In this document: piece after piece, positions 1 to 5,413 of the stretch
How positions within the stretch are numbered: position 1 is the stretch's first letter
How the letters are laid out: each line of letters starts with the position of its first letter
Notes under the pieces: model-generated
The model's input: only the letters and a program-made list of their open reading frames with translations
The model's database searches: none
What the model was told of the DNA's origin: nothing
Made by a program: the position numbers and the translations under genes
Assembly: GCA_049841315.1 (NCBI GenBank)
Contig: JASGDB010000114.1
Span: forward strand, 1 to 5,413
Direction: 5' to 3'
DNA from: JASGDB01 sp049841315
GTDB lineage: Bacteria > Bacteroidota > Bacteroidia > Flavobacteriales > Weeksellaceae
Length of the DNA: 5,413 nt

Positions 1-43
1 CCCGCCCTCGAACAGTGGAAATTTCTTAACGAAAATTCTTTAA
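1..43. repeat. Left copy of a 43-base direct repeat
   Basis: This stretch begins CCCGCCCTCGAACAGTGG and ends AACGAAAATTCTTTAA. It matches 5371-5413 in the same orientation at 42 of 43 bases, the only difference being C at 25 versus T at 5395. The match begins at the first base of the window and the right copy ends at the last base, so 43 is a minimum length. It lies downstream of the DUF1232 gene and its terminator. No transposase or integrase is nearby. An interspersed intergenic repeat family is the simplest reading. Confidence 0.85.
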
Positions 44-97
44 AATTTTTAACGCCTCCGTTTCCGATGTCATTTTAAAATAATATGGATATTTTTT

Positions 98-116
98 TTC
101 CATACAAAATGGCGAA
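98..116. repeat. Short spacer motif, copy 1
   Basis: The 19 bases TTCCATACAAAATGGCGAA recur at 1221-1239 with one mismatch (T for the second G of ATGG). Both copies lie just beyond the 3' end of a minus-strand gene, here DUF1232 and there recG. In this copy CCAT and ATGG can pair around a five-base loop, and an upstream TATGG (84-88) can compete for CCATA. The function is unknown. Confidence 0.5.
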
Positions 117-121
117 GAGCC

Positions 122-153
122 AAAAAAACCGTCCTTTCAGAAAAAAGACGGTT
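122..153 (-). terminator. Rho-independent terminator of the DUF1232 gene
   Basis: Read on the minus strand, AACCGTC (153-147) pairs with GACGGTT (133-127) around a 13-base loop. It is followed by a further run of T (126-122). It starts 20 bases after the stop codon at 173-175. There is no comparable T run on the plus strand, so it serves the minus-strand gene. Confidence 0.75.
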
Positions 154-172
154 CATGTTATTTTAAATGTTC

Positions 173-514
173 TTATTCTACGATTTCCGCTTCGATTACA
201 TTTGGATTGTTCACTCCTCTCTGCGTTTCCCAAAGCAGGAATTTATCCACTTCTTTCATCAGTTTCGGAAGAATGAGCGAAAGTATGGCAAGGTCGTCCA
301 GCACCCCGATTACAGGAAATGCCAATCCCGGAAGCAAATCTATCGGTGAAATGATGTACGCAATTCCCAAAAGCGGAAGAATCATATCCGTGGAATTGAC
401 TTTGTACTGCCCTTTTCTCCAAAGATTAAACATACGGAAAACATCAGGAATTTTTTTCACAAAACCTCTGTGCTTAATGGCTTCCTTTGCCAGATGAATT
501 TTTGAGTATTTCAT
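173..514 (-). CDS. YkvA/DUF1232 family small membrane protein
   Basis: A 113-residue protein of the YkvA-like DUF1232 family, whose biochemical role is unknown. The family signature is clear at about residues 53-77: Y-I-I-S-P-I-D-L-L-P, then a G-hydrophobic stretch, then V-I-G-V-L-D-D-L. The conserved SPxDLxP and GxxDD motifs are intact. Two hydrophobic segments, about 43-60 and 63-84, suggest a membrane hairpin. The N-terminus (1-40) is basic, with many K and R, and the C-terminus is acidic (EAEIVE). The length is normal for the family. The ATG at 512-514 is preceded by an A-rich leader without a Shine-Dalgarno sequence, as usual in Bacteroidota. It lies 75 bases after the thioredoxin gene on the same strand with no terminator between them, so co-transcription is plausible. 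A perfect promoter was not found in the gap. Confidence 0.9.
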   Translation of the reverse strand: MKYSKIHLAKEAIKHRGFVKKIPDVFRMFNLWRKGQYKVNSTDMILPLLGIAYIISPIDLLPGLAFPVIGVLDDLAILSLILPKLMKEVDKFLLWETQRGVNNPNVIEAEIVE

Positions 515-589
515 TTTTTAAGTTAGTGTATTTGGTAGCACTCTTATGACAAAATTCGTACCAAAAAATTTTATCTTCCACACCGTAAA

Positions 590-1141
590 TCAAGGCGTAA
601 CATTATCGATAAATTCATTGACCGAACGGGAATTCCAGTCCTTTGAGCTGTCTTCTTTTAAAAGGATTCTTCCTTCTGAATTGATGAGAAAAGTGGTCGG
701 AAATACTTTCGGGAGCATACTGTTGGAAATCGGACTCTGAGCGATGTAAACGGGCGCAGTGTAATGATTATCTTTTAGGAATTTCACTACTTTTTCCTCC
801 TCATCCTGCATGGCAATCAGCACAAAATTCACTTTGTTCTTTTTTCCGTTGTACAGTGCTTCAATCGTGGGCCATTCTTCCCTGCACGGCGGACACCATG
901 TTCCCCAAAAATTAAGGAACAGAAGTTTATCCGATTTCAAATTTTTGAGATTGGTGCTTGGCGTATTGATTCCTTTAAGCTCAATATCGAAATCGGCTTC
1001 GGGAATGGTTACGGCACTTTCTATTTCTGCTACCGGAAAAAACATATCGCGGACTTTCAGCTTCAATCCCGGAACAAATGCGATTATAGCCAGAATAGCG
1101 ATTAAAACAAGGTATAAAGCGTTTTTTTGTAAAAATTTCAT
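590..1141 (-). CDS. TlpA/ResA-like membrane-anchored thioredoxin-family protein
   Basis: A 183-residue thiol-disulfide oxidoreductase of the TlpA/ResA (AhpC-TSA/Redoxin) type. Residues 8-25 form one hydrophobic membrane anchor after a short KFLQK n-region, so the rest should face the periplasm. The thioredoxin fold begins with an LKNLKSDKLLFLNFWGTWCPPC stretch, whose catalytic motif is WCPPC with Cys83 and Cys86. The expected cis-proline is at FPTT (Pro148), followed by F-L-I-N-S-E-G-R. Such proteins usually reduce disulfides of periplasmic apocytochromes or other clients, but the client here cannot be read from the sequence. No cytochrome biogenesis genes are adjacent, so TlpA-like is safer than ResA. 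The gene lies 125 bases after recG, and a palindrome with a promoter-like core precedes it. The ATG at 1139-1141 directly precedes the anchor. Confidence 0.92.
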   Translation of the reverse strand: MKFLQKNALYLVLIAILAIIAFVPGLKLKVRDMFFPVAEIESAVTIPEADFDIELKGINTPSTNLKNLKSDKLLFLNFWGTWCPPCREEWPTIEALYNGKKNKVNFVLIAMQDEEEKVVKFLKDNHYTAPVYIAQSPISNSMLPKVFPTTFLINSEGRILLKEDSSKDWNSRSVNEFIDNVTP

Positions 1142-1163
1142 ACTACTAATAAGTTGATTACTT

Positions 1164-1188
1164 GTACTTTTGTTAAAAACAAAAGTAC
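1164..1188 (-). promoter_or_regulatory. Perfect palindrome with candidate -7 promoter core upstream of the thioredoxin gene
   Basis: Two perfect 11-base arms, GTACTTTTGTT (1164-1174) and its reverse complement (1178-1188), flank a three-base AAA spacer. The minus strand carries TACTTTTG (1187-1180), an exact match to the flavobacterial TAnnTTTG element, about 40 bases before the start codon at 1141. By symmetry the same octamer occurs on the plus strand at 1165-1172. A good -33 TTG at 17-23 bases upstream is missing, so promoter function is uncertain. No T run follows on either strand, which argues against a terminator. Bases 1179-1199 match 5259-5279 at 19 of 21 positions, so this is probably a diverged copy of the dual-hairpin repeat there. 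Confidence 0.45.
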
Positions 1189-1220
1189 CAAAAATTCAAT
1201 ACCGGATAAAATAATTTTGA

Positions 1221-1239
1221 TTCCATACAAAATGTCGAA
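1221..1239. repeat. Short spacer motif, copy 2
   Basis: TTCCATACAAAATGTCGAA matches 98-116 at 18 of 19 bases in the same orientation. It lies 27 bases beyond the recG stop codon, in the recG-thioredoxin spacer. The GAAGAGC at 1246-1252 may extend the similarity to GAAGAGC at 114-120 after an insertion. No conventional terminator for recG was found in this spacer. Confidence 0.5.
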
Positions 1240-1266
1240 TAACCGGAAGAGCTTTTATTTAAAAAA

Positions 1267-3354
1267 TCAAGAAATTTTCGCCCATTTATTTTTCCCTTTA
1301 TACTGTTTAATGTAATAATTTTTCATTACCTGATTATCAGGGTGAGAAAGAAGTGCGTCTTTTTCCAGAATATACTCTACCGTTTCTTTTGCAGTTTTGA
1401 TAATTTTTCCGTCTGTTACCAAATCCAGTTTTTTGAAATCCACCACCCCACTCTGCTGTGTTCCCAGAATATCTCCCGGGCCACGCAACTGCATATCGAC
1501 TTCAGAAATTTTGAAGCCGTCATTGGTTTCGCACATCGTTTTGATGCGTTTACGGCTTTCGGTGGTCAGTTTATCGGAAGTCAGAAGAATACAGTAGCTC
1601 TGTTCGGCACCTCTTCCAACTCTTCCCCGCAACTGATGAAGTTGCGACAAACCGAATCGTTCCGCACTTTCAATAATCATAACACTTGCATTTGGAACAT
1701 TTACGCCAACTTCAATCACCGTTGTCGCCACCATAATCTGCGCATTTCCCGAAGCAAAATACCGCATATTCGTATCTTTTTCGTCAGGGCGCATTCTTCC
1801 GTGAAGCATCGTTACGTTATAATCTTTAAAAAATTCGAGAATATGGTCGAAACCTTCCATAAGGTTTTTATAATCCAGCGTTTCGCTTTCCTCAATCAGC
1901 GGAAATACAAAATAGACCTGCCTGCCTTTATCGATTTCATCTTTTGCAAAACGATACACCGAAAGCCTGTCCCGTTCCTTTCTGTGAGCGGTAATAATGG
2001 GTTTTCTCCCGACCGGCATTTCATCAATCACCGAAACATCCAAATCGGAATAAAAACTCATCGCCAGAGTTCGGGGAATGGGCGTTGCCGTCATCACCAG
2101 AATATGTGGTGGAATGGTGTTTTTTGCCCACAATTTTGCCCTTTGTGCCACCCCGAAACGGTGTTGTTCGTCGATAATGGCTAATCCTAAATTTTTAAAC
2201 CGAACAATATCTTCCAGCACGGCATGAGTTCCGATTAGAATAGAAAGTTTTCCGTTTAATAAGTCTTCGTGGATGATTTTTCTTTCTGAAGTTTTGGTAG
2301 AACCGGTCAGCAGTTTTACGGAAATTCCCGTATTTTCCAAAAGCTCGGAAATCCCGTTGAAATGCTGTTGTGCCAGAATTTCCGTCGGTGCCATTAAACA
2401 GCTTTGAAAACCGTTATCCAAAGCAATCAGCATCGAAAGTAATGCGACCATCGTTTTCCCAGAACCCACATCTCCCTGAAGAAGCCTGTTCATCTGTATC
2501 GGACGCTTCATATCGGTACGGATTTCTTTCAAAACTCTTTTCTGTGCATTCGTCAGTTCAAAAGGAAGCCTGTTTTCATAAAAATCATTGAAATAATCTC
2601 CCACTACCGGAAACGGATTTCCTATGAAATTGCTTTTGTGATAGCGTTTTTTCAGGCCATAACCCAACTGAAAAAAAAAGGCTTCCTCGAATTTCAGCCT
2701 TTTTTCTGAAGCATTGAAATATTCCTGATTCAGTGGAAAGTGAATATTGAGATAGGCTTCCTGTCTTCGCATCAGTTTCAGGCTTTTTATAATATATTCA
2801 GGGAGGTTTTCCTGTATAATAGCGGGAATTTCAATGCAGATATTTCTTAAAACAGATTGAAAGAATTTTTGATTCAATCCTCGTTTTGTCAATTTTTCCG
2901 AACTTGGATAAATTGGGCGGAGGAATGTTTCCTGAGCTTTGTTTTCCAACGGTTCTATTTCCGGATGAGCCATAGAAAACACACGGTTGAACAACGAAAT
3001 TTTCCCGAAAATATACAGCTCTCGGTTTTGCGGAATCTGGTCTTTCATCCATTGCGAATACTGAAACCAAACCAAATCCATCGTTCCCGTTTCATCATGA
3101 AATTTCGCAGAAAGCCGTTTTGTCCTCCCGCCTCCGACTTCCTTTAAATCCGTAATTTTCCCTTTAAGCTGAACTTCAAGTGCTTCATTTTCAGACAGCT
3201 GAGCGATTTTATAAACTTTGCTTTTGTCGATATAGCGTATCGGAAAGAAATTCAGAAAGTCTTCCACGGTATGAATGTCCAAAACTTTTTGTATCAGTTT
3301 CGCACGCTCCGGACCGATTCCTTTCAGGTATTCTATGGAAGTTTCTAATGTCAT
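1267..3354 (-). CDS. recG: ATP-dependent DNA helicase RecG
   Basis: A 695-residue superfamily 2 helicase that remodels stalled replication forks and branched recombination intermediates in the cytoplasm. An N-terminal helical region carries YLKGIGPERAKL (residues 9-20), followed by the OB-fold wedge domain at about 60-145. The helicase core shows Walker A GDVGSGKT (294-301), the DEQH box (395-398), TAT (422-424), LHGRM (517-521), TTVIEVGVNVPNA (544-556) and motif VI QLRGRVGRG (574-582). The C-terminal region has RGPGDILGTQQSG (624-636), typical of RecG. All catalytic motifs are intact and the length is normal. I chose the ATG at 3352-3354, giving MTLETSIEYLKGIGPERAKL. An in-frame TTG at 3387 would add 11 residues that cross a small palindrome (3363-3375) and do not look like RecG. 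No clear promoter or Shine-Dalgarno sequence was recognised. The upstream terminator at 3499-3530 implies separate transcription from the T9SS gene. Confidence 0.97.
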   Translation of the reverse strand: MTLETSIEYLKGIGPERAKLIQKVLDIHTVEDFLNFFPIRYIDKSKVYKIAQLSENEALEVQLKGKITDLKEVGGGRTKRLSAKFHDETGTMDLVWFQYSQWMKDQIPQNRELYIFGKISLFNRVFSMAHPEIEPLENKAQETFLRPIYPSSEKLTKRGLNQKFFQSVLRNICIEIPAIIQENLPEYIIKSLKLMRRQEAYLNIHFPLNQEYFNASEKRLKFEEAFFFQLGYGLKKRYHKSNFIGNPFPVVGDYFNDFYENRLPFELTNAQKRVLKEIRTDMKRPIQMNRLLQGDVGSGKTMVALLSMLIALDNGFQSCLMAPTEILAQQHFNGISELLENTGISVKLLTGSTKTSERKIIHEDLLNGKLSILIGTHAVLEDIVRFKNLGLAIIDEQHRFGVAQRAKLWAKNTIPPHILVMTATPIPRTLAMSFYSDLDVSVIDEMPVGRKPIITAHRKERDRLSVYRFAKDEIDKGRQVYFVFPLIEESETLDYKNLMEGFDHILEFFKDYNVTMLHGRMRPDEKDTNMRYFASGNAQIMVATTVIEVGVNVPNASVMIIESAERFGLSQLHQLRGRVGRGAEQSYCILLTSDKLTTESRKRIKTMCETNDGFKISEVDMQLRGPGDILGTQQSGVVDFKKLDLVTDGKIIKTAKETVEYILEKDALLSHPDNQVMKNYYIKQYKGKNKWAKIS

Positions 3355-3416
3355 TTTGGAAGCCCGAATTTCGGGAAAATTATTCAATTAATGAAAAACG
3401 GATTATTTTTAAATTG

Positions 3417-3451
3417 TAGAGCCTGTGAAAAAAAATTTTTCACAGGCTCTA
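3417..3451. other. Perfect 16-bp hairpin upstream of recG
   Basis: Bases 3417-3432 pair perfectly with 3436-3451 around a three-base loop. The outer part is GC-containing (AGAGCCTGTG and its complement) and the inner part is an A-run facing a T-run. Neither strand has a T run after the stem, so it is not a standard intrinsic terminator. It is about 60 bases upstream of the recG start, probably in its leader or promoter region. A protein-binding site, a leader structure or a degenerate repeat are all possible. Confidence 0.6.
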
Positions 3452-3484
3452 AACGGCTTTCGGAAACCCGTTACGTTTTTTTTT
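3452..3484 (+). terminator. Weak plus-strand hairpin with T tract
   Basis: An imperfect stem pairs AACGG (3452-3456) with CCGTT (3468-3472), then has a C-C mismatch and a three-pair inner stem. It is followed after three bases by nine T (3476-3484). In shape it resembles a plus-strand terminator, but no plus-strand gene ends here. It may limit antisense transcription, or it may be incidental. Confidence 0.25.
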
Positions 3485-3498
3485 ATGTTCAAATCAAG

Positions 3499-3530
3499 AA
3501 AAAATCCGGCTCGCTAAAGCGAGCCGGATT
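3499..3530 (-). terminator. Strong rho-independent terminator of the T9SS protein gene
   Basis: AATCCGGCTCGC (3503-3514) pairs perfectly with GCGAGCCGGATT (3519-3530) around a four-base loop. On the minus strand the stem runs into six T (3504-3499). It starts 23 bases after the stop codon at 3554-3556, which separates this transcript from recG. Confidence 0.9.
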
Positions 3531-3553
3531 CATTATTTACAATAATCTAACGA

Positions 3554-5083
3554 TTATTTTTTAATCACTTTAAATGATTGAACGCTTCCGTCTTTCAATT
3601 CAAGAGTTACAACGTAAACTCCTTCTTTCAGGCTGGAAAGGTTCAGTTCCGATGCAGGAGCAAGTGTTTTCACCTTTCTTCCTGTTAAATCGTGAACAGA
3701 TACGTTTTTTACATTAGCAGCAGCAGAAATCTTAAGCACATCGTGGAACGGATTAGGATATACCGAAAGTTTGTCTGCATTAGCATTGGAAACAGCAAGT
3801 AATGGGTCTACGATATTAACTGTATAATCTTCAACTTGTCCGTAAGTAGTAGTTCCACAAGCAGGAGCGGCGGCATTATAGTTCGTTCTTACTCTCATAC
3901 GAGTTTGCCCTGTTTTAGCACCGGCAGGGACTACGATTGTTCCTGTAGCCTCAGCAACACTTGAAAGTACAAATGTTTCGTTGGTCTCATCTCCAAAAAC
4001 CCCATTTTGGTTAAAGTCCACCCAAAGAGCCGTTTGATCACTATCAAAATTTGATACACTAACTGTTGCTTCGTATGAGCTGTTCAACAATAGATTACCT
4101 AGTACCGATGTAAAGTCCTCGTATCCTGCTGTACTCGTAGAAGGGTTGTTTAGAACTACGCCTTCTGTGCCTTCAACCTTCACATTGGATATTTTTTCAT
4201 ATAATAGACTTGTGGCAGAAGCTGTACAATAACTTATAGTACTATTTGTAGAAAAAGTTATTTCTTCACATCCTACGGCGTCTCCTACTGGATTGGTAGG
4301 AACAACTTTCATATAATATGTTGTATTCTTTTCAAGTCCTACATTAACAGATGTTGTAGCTACAGTCCCCGAATATACATCGCTTGCTCCCGAAGAAGTT
4401 CCTACACTTACTTTATATCCGGAAGCTGCCGATACTGCGTTCCAAGACAATGCGGCAGTTCCTGCATTGATTACAGCACCTGAAGAAGCAGGATTTGTAA
4501 TTGTTGTACATGTCGGTGCAGCATCTGCTGATTCCTGGGTAATTACCAAATCGTCAAAATAGATAGAAGCACTGCCGGAAGATCTTACAAAAAATGCTCC
4601 GATAGAATATTCCTCACCGGTTGCCAAAGTGGATTCGTCAAGAACTCCCGCATTTACTGTTCCTGTTAATGAGGTACAGGTTGTTAATGTTCCGCTAATT
4701 GACTTACTGCTGATAATATTCAGACTCCACTGATTGGTAGTGGGGTTATATTTGTTATAAGTAAGGTATAATGTTCCCGCACCAGCTGTTCCTGTCCCTT
4801 TTCTAAAATTAACAGAAACGTTTACTTTCATTCCGTTACTATGCTGCGGTACAGACATGGAAGCAAAACGGATTGCAGGACCAACCTGTGTTACAGCAGA
4901 ACTAATACTCCATGTAACAGATCTATCACCCGTACAATAAATTGATGTTGACAAAGCAGCACCGGTACCAAAGGTAATAACACCATCCAAACTCGAGGTA
5001 GAGTCAAATGTTTCCGTAACGTTGTACTGTGCGTTTGCGCCGATTCCCAACGCTAAACAACACGATAGTAAAAATTTTTTCAT
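3554..5083 (-). CDS. T9SS-secreted protein with fibronectin III and GEVED domains
   Basis: A 509-residue exported protein. Residues 1-18 are a Sec signal peptide, with K2-K3, a hydrophobic core and likely cleavage after ANA, before Q19. Residues 19-185 are a beta-rich region of unassigned family. It ends in IYFDDLVITQE, a pattern seen in carbohydrate-binding or jelly-roll-like anchors of secreted proteins. A fibronectin type III domain follows at about 188-280 (core LSWNAVSAASGYKV, TTYYMKVVP). A GEVED domain follows at about 350-424, with LWVDFNQNGVFGDE and GQVEDYTV. The C-terminal type A T9SS sorting domain is at 438-509 (LSVYPNPFHDVL, VHDLTGRKV, LKEGVYVVTL, FKVIKK). It should cross the outer membrane by the type IX system, lose the sorting domain, and be surface-attached or released. 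No catalytic motif is visible, so a binding or adhesive role is inference. Six cysteines after the signal peptide fall two per region. The gene has its own promoter and terminator. Confidence 0.93.
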   Translation of the reverse strand: MKKFLLSCCLALGIGANAQYNVTETFDSTSSLDGVITFGTGAALSTSIYCTGDRSVTWSISSAVTQVGPAIRFASMSVPQHSNGMKVNVSVNFRKGTGTAGAGTLYLTYNKYNPTTNQWSLNIISSKSISGTLTTCTSLTGTVNAGVLDESTLATGEEYSIGAFFVRSSGSASIYFDDLVITQESADAAPTCTTITNPASSGAVINAGTAALSWNAVSAASGYKVSVGTSSGASDVYSGTVATTSVNVGLEKNTTYYMKVVPTNPVGDAVGCEEITFSTNSTISYCTASATSLLYEKISNVKVEGTEGVVLNNPSTSTAGYEDFTSVLGNLLLNSSYEATVSVSNFDSDQTALWVDFNQNGVFGDETNETFVLSSVAEATGTIVVPAGAKTGQTRMRVRTNYNAAAPACGTTTYGQVEDYTVNIVDPLLAVSNANADKLSVYPNPFHDVLKISAAANVKNVSVHDLTGRKVKTLAPASELNLSSLKEGVYVVTLELKDGSVQSFKVIKK

Positions 5084-5111
5084 AAAATTATTTTTTTAAG
5101 ATTTTAATAGA

Positions 5112-5145
5112 CAAATGTAGTTATATTATTTAATAATAAAGCAAA
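5112..5145 (-). promoter_or_regulatory. Flavobacterial-type promoter of the T9SS protein gene
   Basis: On the minus strand TACATTTG (5119-5112) matches the TAnnTTTG -7 consensus exactly. A TTTG (5145-5142), preceded by more T, lies 22 bases upstream, within the known range for the -33 TTG element. The -7 box ends 28 bases before the ATG at 5081-5083, which implies a short leader of about 20 bases. The leader is A/T-rich without a Shine-Dalgarno sequence. Confidence 0.75.
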
Positions 5146-5242
5146 AAATTTAACAAAGATTTCATAAACCAGTTTTAAAATTGGTTCTTCGACAAAAACT
5201 GTGGATTTTAAAATTAACATTTTTCTATAATTCTAAATTCCT

Positions 5243-5282
5243 GTTCTTTTGTCTTGAAACAAAAGAACCAAAAGTTCAAGAC
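5243..5282. repeat. Dual-hairpin repeat element
   Basis: GTTCTTTTGT (5243-5252) pairs with ACAAAAGAAC (5259-5268) over 10 bp. GTCTTGAA (5251-5258) can instead pair with TTCAAGAC (5275-5282) over 8 bp. The two pairings share bases 5251-5252, and the second stem uses the whole loop of the first, so they compete. From memory, similar sequences recur between genes in many Bacteroidota genomes, but I could not check this. A diverged partner is at 1164-1199. The element lies about 160 bases upstream of the T9SS gene, outside its promoter. Confidence 0.6.
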
Positions 5283-5370
5283 TTGGAAACTCGGCTAAAA
5301 TTTTAAACAATTTTCTAAAATTTCCAAAACTCGGGCGGAAACATAAAATAGTCGCATAATGAAATTTTGT

Positions 5371-5413
5371 CCCGCCCTCGAACAGTGGAAATTTTTTAAC
5401 GAAAATTCTTTAA
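5371..5413. repeat. Right copy of the 43-base direct repeat
   Basis: This matches 1-43 at 42 of 43 bases in the same orientation, 5370 bases away. It follows an AT-rich stretch that begins with the dual-hairpin element. The match continues to the last base of the window, so its true right edge is not visible. Confidence 0.85.

Larger units (their letters stand above)
5146..5413. other. Gene-free AT-rich region upstream of the T9SS protein gene
   Basis: No credible coding frame lies on either strand. Contents in order: a 7-bp stem with a large loop (5170-5176 with 5195-5201), two copies of TTTTAAAATT (5173-5182 and 5206-5215), the dual-hairpin element (5243-5282), two AAACTCGG words (5287-5294 and 5327-5334), and the right copy of the 43-base repeat. 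GGGCGG (5333-5338) can pair with CCGCCC (5372-5377), so 5243-5413 may be one composite interspersed element. Confidence 0.5.

Noticed and set aside
207..497. A 96-codon plus-strand frame opposite the DUF1232 gene
   Set aside because: It is antisense to a recognisable family protein and shows no domain of its own.
515..589. A promoter for the DUF1232 gene (GAATTTTG on the minus strand)
   Set aside because: It differs from TAnnTTTG at the first base and has no TTG at the right distance. Read-through from the thioredoxin gene is a simpler explanation.
1342..2184. A 280-codon open frame on the plus strand
   Set aside because: It lies entirely antisense to the conserved helicase core of recG, has a low-complexity composition (many F, H, I, R) and matches no family. 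It is a by-product of recG codon usage.
2831..3147. Additional frames on both strands inside recG
   Set aside because: They overlap the recG wedge-domain coding sequence and have no recognisable features.
5060..5083. Possible lipoprotein signal (LLSC) at the start of the T9SS protein
   Set aside because: The cysteine would be residue 8, leaving too short an n-region and core. The ANA site before Q19 and the T9SS sorting domain fit a Sec type I signal better.
5170..5215. A 7-bp stem and TTTTAAAATT direct repeats as an operator
   Set aside because: The words are self-complementary and A/T-only or nearly so, and are expected by chance in such an AT-rich spacer.
1..5413. A composite transposon or genomic island bounded by the 43-base repeats
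   Set aside because: No transposase, integrase, terminal inverted repeats or target-site duplication is visible, and the cargo includes housekeeping recG.

Overview
The window looks like a chromosomal segment of a low-GC Bacteroidota, most likely a Flavobacteriia/Weeksellaceae member of the Chryseobacterium type. The reasons are a type IX secretion (T9SS) C-terminal sorting domain on a secreted protein, a perfect TAnnTTTG promoter element in place of a sigma70 -10 box, A-rich leaders without Shine-Dalgarno sequences, and a TlpA-like membrane-anchored thioredoxin. The genus is inference; no rRNA or other taxonomic marker is present.

All four genes lie on the minus strand, so transcription runs from right to left. 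From the right: 5084-5413 is a gene-free region with an interspersed-repeat block (5243-5413) and a good flavobacterial promoter (5112-5145). Next is a 509-residue T9SS cargo protein with an unassigned beta-rich N-terminal region, a fibronectin III domain, a GEVED domain and a sorting domain (3554-5083), closed by a strong terminator (3499-3530). A spacer with two further hairpins leads to recG (1267-3354), the DNA branch-migration helicase. A 125-base spacer with a perfect palindrome precedes a TlpA/ResA-like thioredoxin (590-1141). This is followed after 75 bases by a small YkvA/DUF1232 membrane protein (173-514), with its own terminator at 122-153.

The genes do not form an obvious pathway. 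recG is housekeeping, the T9SS protein is a surface or secreted protein without a visible enzyme domain, and the thioredoxin and DUF1232 proteins are envelope-associated. The T9SS gene is a separate transcription unit. The thioredoxin and DUF1232 genes may be co-transcribed.

No mobile element, CRISPR array, RNA gene or defence system is visible, and I do not see a new multi-gene system. The unexplained signal is in the spacers. Near-identical 43-base direct repeats (42/43) sit at the two extreme ends of the window. A 40-base element at 5243-5282 can form two mutually exclusive hairpins, and a partial relative of it lies upstream of the thioredoxin gene. A 19-base motif is shared by two other spacers, and a perfect 16-bp hairpin lies upstream of recG.
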